From the NCBI GenBank assembly GCA_016711225.1, contig JADJTK010000052.1, positions 587,813 to 651,812 on the forward strand: a DNA stretch of 64,000 nt, given 5' to 3'. The position numbers and the translations under genes were made by a program. The notes under the pieces are model-generated. The model did not search any database. It saw only the letters and a list, made by a program, of their open reading frames with translations, and had not been told where the DNA came from. The stretch comes from Opitutaceae bacterium. GTDB lineage: Bacteria; Verrucomicrobiota; Verrucomicrobiia; Opitutales; Opitutaceae. Below are positions 8,947 to 17,180 of the stretch, piece by piece. Position 1 is the stretch's first letter; each line of letters opens with the position of its first letter.

Positions 8947-11589
8947 TTATGGTGCGGTGATGCGCAGGCGGAGGAAGCGGCGCGGGGTGCCGGAGGTGCT
9001 GAGGGCGACGACGTCTTGCGCGGTGATGGGGTCGGCGCCGGCGGAGTACGTGCGGCCGGGTACCGCGGTCCAGGTGGCGAGGTCGGTGCTGGCTTCGACG
9101 ATGTAGCTCAGATCGGTGGCGACAGCGCGGCGGTTGAAGGTGAGCGTGAGGTAGCTCGCACTGGCGGAGGTGGCGGTGCCGAGGGTAATTGGATTCGCGA
9201 CGGGGCCGCGGGCAGGAAGCGCGAAGGCGTAGCGGGCGAAGTTGGTGACACCCGCACCGTCGGGATCGGCGAGCGGGCCGGAGATGGCGTCGTTGCCCGC
9301 TTCGGCACCGAAGCTAGCGGAGCGCCACGCGGCGTAGTTGGCAGGCGGAGTCGCCGAGGTGACGGTGACCGTGGCGTAGTTCCCGAGCTTCGGAATGACG
9401 ACACCGGCCAGGGTGAACAGGCCATCGGCGCCGACCGTCGCAGCGCCGGAGGCGAGCGTTTGGCCGGTGGAGTTCACGGCCTGCCAGTTGCAGATGGAGC
9501 CCGGCGCGGGATTGAAAGTCTGGAGACGGCGCGGGGTGATGTCGGCGGTGGCGGTGGTAGCGGAGGCAGCGTCGGTCAGGGCGATCCGGAACGCGAGGCG
9601 CGTGGCGGTATCGGTGACGGTGGCGGTGTCCCAGGTCAGGTACTGGTTGATCTGGCCCGCGAGCGCGGCGGTGGCGGGCGAAGTGCCGAGGTCGCCGTCG
9701 AGCGAGCCATTCGCCGCGGTCGGGACGAATTGGTTGAAGCGGAACTGGAGCGTGGAGTTGCCGCCGCTGAAACCGCCGAGCTGCTGCGGGCTCTGGCCGT
9801 GTTCCCCCTGGCCCCAGATGAAGTTGAAGCCGCGGTGCGTGGCGATGAGCGCCTGCGCCATGTCCCAGGCTTGGGGCCAGCCGATGGCGTTGTCGTTTTG
9901 GCCGTTCGCAAAGGTGATCCACGGAGTCTCGGTGGCCGGATGGGCGCGCAGCCACTGGTCGTTGTCCCAGTAATCCCAAGCGGTGATGTTGTCGGCCGTG
10001 GTGACGAGCGGGTAGCCGAAGCGCTGGAGAATGGAGTTGTCGTAGCGGCAGGCGAGCGCGGGGTCGCCATAGACTCCGGCGAAACTGCCGACGAAGACGG
10101 GGCTGAGGGCGGGGCGGTGGACTCCGACCATCGAGATGATACCGGAGAAGATGTGGCCGCTGCGTATCCCAAACATGGAGGCTCCGGAACCTCCCATCGA
10201 CATGCCGTGGAGCAGAATCTTGTTTCGGTCGATCGGGAAGCGGGTGTCGACGAAGTCGTAGAGGAACGAGAGCACGCGGGCCTGGGTGAACGGTTGCACC
10301 GTGCCGGCGGCGATGGGTTCGAGCGTGCCGAGGTTCTCGTTGTAGGCGGTCCACCAGTCGTAGGGATACTGGTTGGTGGAGACATGCAGGGCTCCCTTCA
10401 TGGCGTCGTACCACCAGAGGTAGCCGCCGTTGAGCGAGCCGCCCCAGCAATGCAGGGCGAGGCTCACGGGTGCGGGCGAGACGCGGGCGGCCGGCGGCGG
10501 TTCGGCCACGAGATAGTCGAAGGGCGTGCTCGGCAACGTACAGGTGGGCGGCGCCTCCCAGCGCACGTAGTAGTGCTTGGTCGCGTGCTCGATGTAGTAG
10601 TGCTCGGCATCGAGCTCGCGGGCGCGTTCGAGGACCATGCCTGGGCCCGCGCTTTCGGCGACGGCAGCGGTGGCGTTGGTGCCGACGGCGAGCGTGGAGA
10701 GGTCCTCCTGCCCGTTGACCATGCGGCTGACGAAGTAGTACGCCGAGGTGGGGGCGGTGCCGCGGAAGCGGTTGACGTAGATGCCGGTGCCGGGAGCGGC
10801 GAGCGTGAGGTCGGCCACCGGATAGCGCGGCACGACCGTGGAATCGGCGGGCTCGTCGATGCCGAAATAGAGCTGGTCCCAGCAGGACAGCGGGCGGATC
10901 TCGTCGACGAGCACGGCGTTGGCGACATCGGCCGGAGCGGTCAGGGGGCTCGTGGAGCGGTAGATGCGGTAACGGACTTCACGAGTGGCATCGAGGGCGT
11001 TGAAGGCGTTGATGAAGGTGCCCCACGTCGTGTTCGGGTCGGCGAGCGGCGGCTCGATCTCGGCGAACGTGACCATGGTGTCGCCCTGGCGGCAAAGTGC
11101 GGATACGCCGGTGACCGCCGGCATCGGTGCGGGCAATGGTCGGTCGCACGTGACGCTCAGGGAGAGCGCGAAGTCAGACCAGCCGCAGTGCTGGAGCCGT
11201 AGCGAGAGGCTGCCGGAGGCGATGGCGGCGCGGACCTGCGCGGTGAGGTCGACGGAAGTGAAGCGCGGGCCACGCAGCGGAATGGGGTTGTTGGCGGTAT
11301 CGAAGACGTTGAAGCCGCTCTGCATCGCGTTGGAGTCGAAGTTCGGCCAGGGCGCCCGGCCATGGCGCTCGAGATGCGGATAGAAGACCGCGCGGACGAT
11401 GTTGGCTCCCTGGATGGAGCGGAGGTCCACGGTCATGACTCCGCCGGAGTAGGATAAGGTCTGCGGGTGCGTGCCCCAGCCGGCTCGGTTGGAAAACGAG
11501 TGCGTGGCGTAGGCGGTGCCGGTTTGGGCGAGCAGGCCAGTGGCGACGGAGAGAGCGGCGAGGAGGGCGAAAAGGAACCGAGTTCTCAT
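8947..11589 (-). CDS. Exported alpha/beta-hydrolase esterase with shared C-terminal module
   Basis: An 880-residue protein: signal peptide (MRTRFLFALLAALSVATGLL), an N-terminal beta-rich region about 25-150, an FN3-like region about 155-320, an alpha/beta hydrolase about 350-640, and the shared C-terminal module from about 755. The nucleophile elbow is GMSMGGSG (Ser near 464). Candidate acid and histidine are in FANGQNDN (near 566) and WGQGEHGQ (near 597). This arrangement fits feruloyl/acetyl esterase or PHB-depolymerase-like carbohydrate esterases acting on pectin or xylan decorations; the substrate is inferred from the neighbours. It is the first gene of the left transcription unit, preceded by the operator/promoter block at 11956-12038, and is related to the esterase domains of the genes at 22017-25498 and 31550-35035. 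Confidence 0.87.
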   Translation of the reverse strand: MRTRFLFALLAALSVATGLLAQTGTAYATHSFSNRAGWGTHPQTLSYSGGVMTVDLRSIQGANIVRAVFYPHLERHGRAPWPNFDSNAMQSGFNVFDTANNPIPLRGPRFTSVDLTAQVRAAIASGSLSLRLQHCGWSDFALSLSVTCDRPLPAPMPAVTGVSALCRQGDTMVTFAEIEPPLADPNTTWGTFINAFNALDATREVRYRIYRSTSPLTAPADVANAVLVDEIRPLSCWDQLYFGIDEPADSTVVPRYPVADLTLAAPGTGIYVNRFRGTAPTSAYYFVSRMVNGQEDLSTLAVGTNATAAVAESAGPGMVLERARELDAEHYYIEHATKHYYVRWEAPPTCTLPSTPFDYLVAEPPPAARVSPAPVSLALHCWGGSLNGGYLWWYDAMKGALHVSTNQYPYDWWTAYNENLGTLEPIAAGTVQPFTQARVLSFLYDFVDTRFPIDRNKILLHGMSMGGSGASMFGIRSGHIFSGIISMVGVHRPALSPVFVGSFAGVYGDPALACRYDNSILQRFGYPLVTTADNITAWDYWDNDQWLRAHPATETPWITFANGQNDNAIGWPQAWDMAQALIATHRGFNFIWGQGEHGQSPQQLGGFSGGNSTLQFRFNQFVPTAANGSLDGDLGTSPATAALAGQINQYLTWDTATVTDTATRLAFRIALTDAASATTATADITPRRLQTFNPAPGSICNWQAVNSTGQTLASGAATVGADGLFTLAGVVIPKLGNYATVTVTSATPPANYAAWRSASFGAEAGNDAISGPLADPDGAGVTNFARYAFALPARGPVANPITLGTATSASASYLTLTFNRRAVATDLSYIVEASTDLATWTAVPGRTYSAGADPITAQDVVALSTSGTPRRFLRLRITAP

Positions 11590-11655
11590 GAGGATGGGGG
11601 AGGGCGGAGGAGAGACGTTCTTCCGGACGGAAGAGTCTTCGAGGGAAGCGTTCCG

Positions 11656-11700
11656 CTACGGGGCAGTGGTTATGCGGAGGCGGAGCCCTTCGCCTGGCTC
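11656..11700 (-). pseudogene. Tail relic of a lost array gene (last residues of the C-terminal module)
   Basis: Read on the minus strand, the DNA gives EGLRLRITTAP followed by TAG at 11658-11656. This matches the final residues of the shared module (RFLRLRITTP and similar). Nothing upstream in this frame resembles the module, so only the last turn of a lost copy appears to survive. It sits 67 bp upstream of the esterase start. The rest of 11590-12172 holds no gene that I can see, apart from the promoter block listed separately. Confidence 0.5.
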
Positions 11701-11955
11701 AGGGTGTCGCTGCGCAACGGACACGGCACGTTCTGGCGGTCCGGACCGGATTATGGGGAAGCCCGGCGGGCGTGGCCGGGTGTGTGTCCGGCGTCGGTGC
11801 CGGATCATCGGGGCCCAGGGAGGCAGGGGCGCAAAGAGTGCGCGGGCGCGACGGCGGGAGCGGATCAACGACGCGGCGGGAAGACCGCCGACGACGGAGG
11901 CAACGGGGAGATGGGCGAGCATTTGGGCATTGGCCGGGCTTGATGCTCACCGGGT

Positions 11956-12038
11956 GTTACCGGCGGTAACCGAATTCAGTCAACTCGTACCGTGAGGTAG
12001 GATACCCCTCGGGCGGGTTTCGCGGTTCTTTGACGGCG
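11956..12038 (-). promoter_or_regulatory. Operator/promoter block of the left array transcription unit
   Basis: 11956-11970 is a perfect 15-bp palindrome, GTTACCG-G-CGGTAAC, of the type bound by LacI/GalR-family sugar regulators. A conserved box, TTCTTTGACGGCG on the plus strand, lies at 12026-12038. The same two elements recur with identical 70-bp start-to-start spacing at 35158-35240, upstream of a related esterase gene. On the minus strand a TTGACT hexamer (11982-11977) next to the palindrome could be a -35. Control by a carbohydrate-responsive repressor is inferred. Confidence 0.55.
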
Positions 12039-12172
12039 TTAGCCTCTGACTAGTGTGGATAATCGCCCCTAGCCGAACGGTCGCGGGGAACCGCAAACGC
12101 ATGCAACGACTGATGCGGTGACACGGGCCGGAGGCGATCTACTGCGTGCGCCGCGCGAGTCCGCCAGATCGT

Positions 12173-12904
12173 CTATTCTTTGCCCAGATCCGCCGGAGCC
12201 GGCCCCTTCCAAGGGAGCAGCATCGGGACCCGCTGACGGTAGGCGAGGTACTGGACGCCCAGCTCGGCGGTCAGATCGCGTTCCTCCAAGAAGGTGGCCA
12301 GCACTACCCACGCGCTCCAGAGGAGGTTGAACAGAAGACGGTCGGCGCTCACTTCGGGGTTCGCCCAGAAGAGGACCAGCACGCAGAGGTAGAGCGGATG
12401 GCGGACCCAGCGGTAGGGGCCCCGCACTTGGAGTGCGGCGGCAGGCTCGGGCAGGCCCGCGCGGTGCGCGCGGATTGCCCGGATTCCGAGCGGATCGTGG
12501 TGGCGGAGCGAGGCAAAGCCCCACACGAAGCCAGCGGTCGCGAGCAACGACAGTGCAATCCCGGCCCAGCGGAGCGGGCCGGTTGCCACGGCCCAAGTTT
12601 CCGTGCGCTGCCACAGGAGAACGACTGTACCGAGCACCACTCCGGAGGTGATGGCGTAGATCGCGCCGAGGTACCGCTCCGGAATCCTCCGGGCCATCGC
12701 TGCCTTCACAGGCCGTCGCACCATGACGCTGTGCTGGACGAAGAAGGCGAGTGAGAGGATGGCGTCCAAGGCCAGCGCCCCTGCCCTCGAGAGGTGGAGA
12801 TCCACCGCCCCGCCCGGGCCGAACGCCAGCAAGCCAATCGATCCGCATCCCACCACGATGGCCGCCAGGATCATGGCGGCGTCCTTCACCTGGTTCTTCT
12901 TCAT
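12173..12904 (-). CDS. Integral-membrane methyltransferase-like protein (ICMT/NnrU family)
   Basis: A 243-residue membrane protein starting at ATG 12904. That start overlaps the stop of the C_GCAxxG_C_C gene by 4 bp (ATGA), which indicates translational coupling. About six hydrophobic segments are visible. The C-terminal half carries the isoprenylcysteine carboxyl methyltransferase/NnrU-like signature: RGPYRWVRHPLYLCVLVLFW, then EERDLTAELGVQYLAYRQRV, where the R-HP-Y and the E-R-L-Y-Y pattern form the cofactor pocket in characterised members. Such proteins methylate small thiols or prenylated cysteines, but many uncharacterised members exist and the substrate here is unknown. It is the last gene of a three-gene TetR-controlled operon unrelated in content to the surrounding CAZyme array. 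Confidence 0.8.
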   Translation of the reverse strand: MKKNQVKDAAMILAAIVVGCGSIGLLAFGPGGAVDLHLSRAGALALDAILSLAFFVQHSVMVRRPVKAAMARRIPERYLGAIYAITSGVVLGTVVLLWQRTETWAVATGPLRWAGIALSLLATAGFVWGFASLRHHDPLGIRAIRAHRAGLPEPAAALQVRGPYRWVRHPLYLCVLVLFWANPEVSADRLLFNLLWSAWVVLATFLEERDLTAELGVQYLAYRQRVPMLLPWKGPAPADLGKE

Positions 12905-13824
12905 GGTCGCTTCTGAGGGCTCGATCCAGCGCGAGAACCGAGGCGCTCCTCTTCCTCCAGTACTTCTCGGACGCGATCCGCCACGCTGCGGGCGATGGCC
13001 TCGCACCGATCCACCTCCGCCGCCCGGAATCGCTCCGCACTCTCGGACGTTGCGAAGTTTGTCCCCGTCAGCTCGGCACACCGTGTGGTTCCGTACCGAT
13101 CGATAAACCACGATGACAGGCCGCGGGCGATGCGGATGACGGGATTGAAGGCGTTGACCCGATCGTCCATGGCCCGCTCCTCGTCGAGGAGCAGGAACGC
13201 CACGAGCCGAAGCGTCCGGAGCGTGCTGCGCTCGACCCCGCCGATCTTGGCGCTGGCGGCCATGACGCCGGCGGTGAGGGCCCCACACGTTCCGCCGCTG
13301 AGGACCATCCCGCCCTGGAACGGCCAGGAAGCTCGCCGCAGATCCTCCGTCACACTCAGGACACCGCCCAGCTCCTCGAGGACCCGGTGGGCGCAGTGAA
13401 ACCCCTGCTGCTCGAATGCGGAGAGTACTGACAGGTGGGCCTGGCTCACCTCCGGCGGCAGGGTGGTGTGGAGTTCATCCTCGCGGGAGCGGACCTCGCG
13501 CAGGAGCGCCGGCGCGGTGCACATCGCCTGTAGGCAGGACGGGATCCCCTTCGTGCCGATCTCCGTGCAGCGCGTGCTGCCGTGCACCTGGCCAAACCGG
13601 CGCAGGTACTCCCGCCCCAGCAGCACGACCCTGGGCAGGCCGTTCGCAGTCAGGTCCCCACCGTGAAGCAGGCCCAGCATCATGAGTGGCGCGCAGGCTC
13701 CGCCGCACTCGCCCGGGCCGCCGATGCCCCCCGCCAGTCCGCCGGCGCCCCTCACCATCTCGAGGTCGGGGCGCCCGTGTTCGGTGAGCAACGTGTGAAG
13801 CACGGTTGGCGCGCAGTGCCCCAT
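12901..13824 (-). CDS. C_GCAxxG_C_C family protein with two domain halves
   Basis: A 307-residue protein from ATG 13824. It carries two copies of the C_GCAxxG_C_C motif: GPGECGGACAPLMMLGLL near residues 36-53 and SGGTCGALTAGVMAASAKIG in the middle. Further conserved cysteines follow (HGSTRCTEIGTKG, GIPSCLQAM, YGTTRCAELTG), so the protein looks like an internal duplication. The family is probably redox or metal-cysteine related, and no member function is firmly established. It lies 65 bp downstream of the TetR gene and overlaps the next gene by 4 bp, so all three should be one operon. There is no signal peptide, so a cytoplasmic location is likely. Confidence 0.82.
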   Translation of the reverse strand: MGHCAPTVLHTLLTEHGRPDLEMVRGAGGLAGGIGGPGECGGACAPLMMLGLLHGGDLTANGLPRVVLLGREYLRRFGQVHGSTRCTEIGTKGIPSCLQAMCTAPALLREVRSREDELHTTLPPEVSQAHLSVLSAFEQQGFHCAHRVLEELGGVLSVTEDLRRASWPFQGGMVLSGGTCGALTAGVMAASAKIGGVERSTLRTLRLVAFLLLDEERAMDDRVNAFNPVIRIARGLSSWFIDRYGTTRCAELTGTNFATSESAERFRAAEVDRCEAIARSVADRVREVLEEEERLGSRAGSSPQKRP

Positions 13825-13888
13825 CCTCAGCGCGTTGCGCAGGCAACGCGCGCTGAACGGGACCCGCGCCTTACCGCGCTGATCGGCC

Positions 13889-14515
13889 TTAATGGGGCCT
13901 CCCTGGCGTCGCTTGGATTCCGGACAGGATCAGCGCCTTCGCCGTATCCATCTTCTTCATGAACGCGCGCCGTGACGGTTCGCCCGCCCGCGAGCAACTG
14001 ATGGCTTTCACGACGGCAACGACGGCGCGTGCCATCGCCTTTACCTCGAGGTCCGTGCGAACCGTCCCAGCTCGTTGACCATCCACCAAGATTCTGCGGA
14101 CCAGCTCCGCGAAGTCGGCCGAGAGCCGCTCGATCTCGGCGGCCAAGTCCGCGCCGAGCGAGGCCGACTGGAGAGTGAGCCCGTTGACAAGGAGGCAGAG
14201 CGAGGGCTCCCGATCGATAAGCAGGGCCTGGTGGTCGAAAAGGGAGCCCAGCCGCTCCAGTGCGTCCCCACGGGGAGCGATGTGGGAGCCGACCTCGCGT
14301 GCCCAGGTTGCACGAACATGACCGATCACCGCGCGAAGGAGCGCCTCCTTGTCGGCAAAGTGGTGGTAGATGGCGCCCTTGGTCATCCCGACTTCCTGCG
14401 CCAGCAGGGAGAGCGTTGTTCCGGCGTAGCCCTTTTCGAGCAAGAGCGTGGTCGCCGTCTGGAGCAGGACCCCTCGCGTACGCTCGCCCTGGAGTTGTCT
14501 AAGTTTAGTGGTCAT
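13889..14515 (-). CDS. TetR/AcrR-family transcriptional regulator
   Basis: A 208-residue protein from ATG 14515. The N-terminal helix-turn-helix is clear: RGVLLQTATTLLLEKGYAGT, then SLLAQEVGMTKGAIYHHFAD with the TKGAIYHHF recognition helix. The remaining roughly 140 residues are the alpha-helical ligand-binding domain, and its DGQRAGTVRTDLEVKAMARA segment is common in the AcrR branch. It is the first gene of the operon with the C_GCAxxG_C_C and ICMT-like genes. A palindrome overlapping its own -10 region (14518-14539) makes negative autoregulation of the whole operon the simplest reading. The ligand is unknown. Confidence 0.92.
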   Translation of the reverse strand: MTTKLRQLQGERTRGVLLQTATTLLLEKGYAGTTLSLLAQEVGMTKGAIYHHFADKEALLRAVIGHVRATWAREVGSHIAPRGDALERLGSLFDHQALLIDREPSLCLLVNGLTLQSASLGADLAAEIERLSADFAELVRRILVDGQRAGTVRTDLEVKAMARAVVAVVKAISCSRAGEPSRRAFMKKMDTAKALILSGIQATPGRPH

Positions 14516-14517
14516 TC

Positions 14518-14563
14518 ACATACCTTCCGCCCGGTATGTATTAGCCTGGGCAGAGTTCGTCAA
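14518..14563 (-). promoter_or_regulatory. Promoter and TetR operator of the 12173-14515 operon
   Basis: On the minus strand, -35 TTGACG (14563-14558) is followed by a 17-bp gap and -10 TACATA (14540-14535). A perfect 7-bp inverted repeat, ACATACC / GGTATGT with an 8-bp spacer (14518-14539), overlaps the -10 and ends 2 bp before the TetR start codon. The position fits repression by the TetR protein encoded immediately downstream. The remaining 14564-14816 shows no gene. Confidence 0.75.
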
Positions 14564-14816
14564 GTGGGCGAGGCTCCGGACCGGGGGTGGGCGCCGCGGC
14601 AGGCGGGCCACCGGTTGATCGGGAAGAGCGCGGCGCGAATGAGGCGCTGGACCAGGGGAAGACGGGCTCCGCCGGAGGCGCGCGCAGCGGCGTCGGGTGT
14701 CGAGTTGCGTCGATTCCGGAGCCACTTTGTGGTGGAGCGCAGACCCGAACGTTTTGGCGGGAGCTGGACCTCGGATGACTTTCGAATACTTGCCCGACGA
14801 TCCGCTTCTTGCGCAC

Positions 14817-17018
14817 CTAGGGCGCGGTGACCCGTAGGCGCAGGAAACGGCGGGTTGCGCCTGAGACGGGGACGAGGTCGCGCACGGTGACCGTTTTCGG
14901 GTAGCCGGGCGGAATGGTCTGCAGGTCGGTCCAGGTGACGAGGTCGGTGCTGGACTGAACAACGTATTGGAGGCCTGGGGAGTAGCCTTTGCGCGGGAAG
15001 GTGAGCGCGAGGTAGTTCTGACCGGCGCTGGGGACGGTTGAGACGGTCACCGGGGAGGCGACCCGGCCACGGGCGGGCAGACCGAAGGCGAAGCGCTCGA
15101 GGTTGGTCAGGCCGGCACCATCGGGATCCGCGAGCGGGCCGGAGATGGCGCTGTTGGTCAGGTCCGGTCCGGAGAAGCTGCCCGCGCGCCAGGCGGCATA
15201 GGTGGTGAAGACCTCGTCGTGGGCGACCACGAGCGCTGGGGCGGAGGGGGGCGATTCGTTGCCGGCGGCGTCAAACGCGGTGACGCGATAGGTGTAGGTG
15301 GTGCCCGGGGTTAGGTCGGTGTCGGAGTAACCCGGCGTGGAGCTTGTGCCGATCAGCGCGCCGTCGCGGTAGATCCGGTAGCCGGTCACGTCGACGTCAT
15401 CGGCCGAGGCGGCCCAGGCGAGGGTGATGGCAGTGGAGGATGAGGCTGTACCTATGAGATTGGTGGGAACGGACGGGGGAAGGGCATCTGTACCCTGCCC
15501 GTTCCGTAGATTGTTTCCTCTCCCGGTCGGCCAAGGGAGAAGATTGTCTGAGGCGGACGCCACATCCCAGATCTGTACTCCGCCCGCACCGCCGCCCAGG
15601 ACATCTTTAAGCGAGAGGATGATCTCGACCCTGTGATCGCCATCAATATCTGCCAGTACGGGTGGACTCATGCTGCCCCTTTTGGCTAGAGGTATTTTGT
15701 GGAGCTGCACACCGTTGCCGTCGAGAATGATGAGATGGGACGCGTTCTGGGCGACGGAGTAGGTCGTGAATACGATTTCCGGAATGGCATCGGCATTCAA
15801 GTCGCCAATGACCGCTCCACTGGCACCAACGAATGCACTCGCCCCATTGTCGAAAGTGTACGTCCAGAGAGTGCTTCCATCGGGAGAGAAACAGCGCATG
15901 TTTCCGTCGTAGGACGGAACCACGATTTCCGGGCGCATGTCTCCGGCAATGTTGGCAACGGCCGGTGCGGGCGCGACCTGAACAATGTTGTTTTCATACC
16001 CGGTATACAGGGGCATGCCGGAATTGAGCGGCGTTTCAAATCCCTGTACGCGCGTCATGTCGGGATTCAGGATCCAGAGGGAATTGCCGCGGTTTATATA
16101 TTCGCCGGCCCGTTCATGGTCCGAATAGAGAATCACTTCGGGCAAGCCGTCTCCGTCGATGTCGCCGAAACAGGGCGGAGAATCGGTGAACTCATCCCGA
16201 TCGTTGTTGTCGGGCCCCCATCCCTGTTTCGCGAGATCCAGCCGGTGGAACATCGGGACGCTTGAAGCCCAGAGGCCCGCCGAGGAGAACATTGGGTTCG
16301 CAGGAAACGGCGCTCCGTCGGCATGCATGATACCGATGTGACAAATATCATAAGTACTGACCACTTCGGGCAGCGAATCGCCATCAAGGTCCGCGGCGCC
16401 GATATTCTGGTTGTAACCGCCAAAATCATTGCCCCCGTCGTACCCCTGCAGTTGCGGCCATCCCGGAATCACCTTGCCGGTGATGTCCCATGCAACGGTC
16501 ACAGGTCCACTCGACGTCTTTACGGCGAGGATCTCGACCCGATTGTCGTGATCCAGATCCACACCCGCAATCGACCGAATCTCGCCAGCAGAGCCCGGAA
16601 AGGTTTGCGGCCATCCGGGAAGAATCATTCCCGTATGATCGTACACCGCCACCTTGTTGGAGTAGGCGATGGCAATCTCGCCATTGCCATCATCGTCAAA
16701 ATCCCCAACTACCGGTGCAGCATATTGACGGGATGACCCGTGATCATTGGGTGATGAGGAATTCTCCCCGACCGGAGCCCGCCAGAGCCGCCTCCCTTTG
16801 TTGTCCCATACATACAACACACTATGCCGCCCGGCAATGATCTCCATGGCTCCATCATTGTTGAGGTCGTAAACCGCTACCGACCCGAACCAGTTTTCAT
16901 CCCAGCTTGCGGCAAGCGTGGTTCGCAGGGTCGGAGCAGATACCGGCACCCCAAAGGAAGGTGTTACCAAAGCCGTTGCCCAGAATCCGAAAATAGTCAC
17001 TGCATACGCATTTTTCAT
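14817..17018 (-). CDS. Exported FG-GAP/VCBS propeller protein fused to FN3 and shared C-terminal module
   Basis: A 733-residue protein starting at ATG 17018 with an export signal (MKNAYAVTIFGFWATALVTP). Residues about 30-500 are FG-GAP/VCBS-type propeller blades with calcium-like loops: VYDLNNDGAMEIIAG, VGDFDDDGNGEIAIA, AADLDGDSLPEVVST, FGDIDGDGLPEVILY, LADIDGDHRVEIILS. Residues about 505-600 are an FN3 domain (SVPTNLIGT to NESPPSAPALVVAHDE), and the last 128 are the shared module. The FN3 plus module closely match the same pair in the 2087-6762 gene (both have VAHDExFTTYAxWRAG and RKGYxPGL). The propeller half is visibly poorer in GC and richer in Asn and Ile codons than its neighbours, suggesting acquired sequence joined to a resident tail. 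A carbohydrate-binding or lyase role is possible but not shown. Confidence 0.88.
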   Translation of the reverse strand: MKNAYAVTIFGFWATALVTPSFGVPVSAPTLRTTLAASWDENWFGSVAVYDLNNDGAMEIIAGRHSVLYVWDNKGRRLWRAPVGENSSSPNDHGSSRQYAAPVVGDFDDDGNGEIAIAYSNKVAVYDHTGMILPGWPQTFPGSAGEIRSIAGVDLDHDNRVEILAVKTSSGPVTVAWDITGKVIPGWPQLQGYDGGNDFGGYNQNIGAADLDGDSLPEVVSTYDICHIGIMHADGAPFPANPMFSSAGLWASSVPMFHRLDLAKQGWGPDNNDRDEFTDSPPCFGDIDGDGLPEVILYSDHERAGEYINRGNSLWILNPDMTRVQGFETPLNSGMPLYTGYENNIVQVAPAPAVANIAGDMRPEIVVPSYDGNMRCFSPDGSTLWTYTFDNGASAFVGASGAVIGDLNADAIPEIVFTTYSVAQNASHLIILDGNGVQLHKIPLAKRGSMSPPVLADIDGDHRVEIILSLKDVLGGGAGGVQIWDVASASDNLLPWPTGRGNNLRNGQGTDALPPSVPTNLIGTASSSTAITLAWAASADDVDVTGYRIYRDGALIGTSSTPGYSDTDLTPGTTYTYRVTAFDAAGNESPPSAPALVVAHDEVFTTYAAWRAGSFSGPDLTNSAISGPLADPDGAGLTNLERFAFGLPARGRVASPVTVSTVPSAGQNYLALTFPRKGYSPGLQYVVQSSTDLVTWTDLQTIPPGYPKTVTVRDLVPVSGATRRFLRLRVTAP

Positions 17019-17155
17019 ATAGAGACAATATGGGGTGGGCTATTCTGTGCGTCCGATGCTCTCCTGGAGCCGATGGCGCCGATCTTGTCGGTCGGTGCTG
17101 CGGGGGTGACGGTGAACCCCGAGGCGAACGCAAGGAGCAGACGGCGAGGGTTCAT
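17015..17155 (-). pseudogene. Signal-peptide stump of a lost array gene
   Basis: A 46-codon frame starts MNPRRLLLAFASG, nearly the same as the signal peptides of the genes at 17375-19840 (MNPRCLLLTFAS) and 25648-27549 (MNPRRLLLAFASV). It then runs into unrelated sequence and stops at TGA 17017-17015. The stop overlaps the ATG of the propeller gene (17018-17016) in an ATGA arrangement, so translation could be passed on. I read it as the 5' end of a resident gene whose body has been replaced. Confidence 0.6.
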
Positions 17156-17180
17156 GAGAGAAGAGGGCTGAGTGAATGAT

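Noticed and set aside
11467..11995. Plus-strand frames of about 158 codons upstream of the left esterase
   Set aside because: They run through the promoter block and relic, have low-complexity Arg/Gly composition and no recognisable motif.
16133..16429. 98-codon minus-strand frame within the propeller gene
   Set aside because: An out-of-frame shadow of the FG-GAP protein, with no independent start signals.
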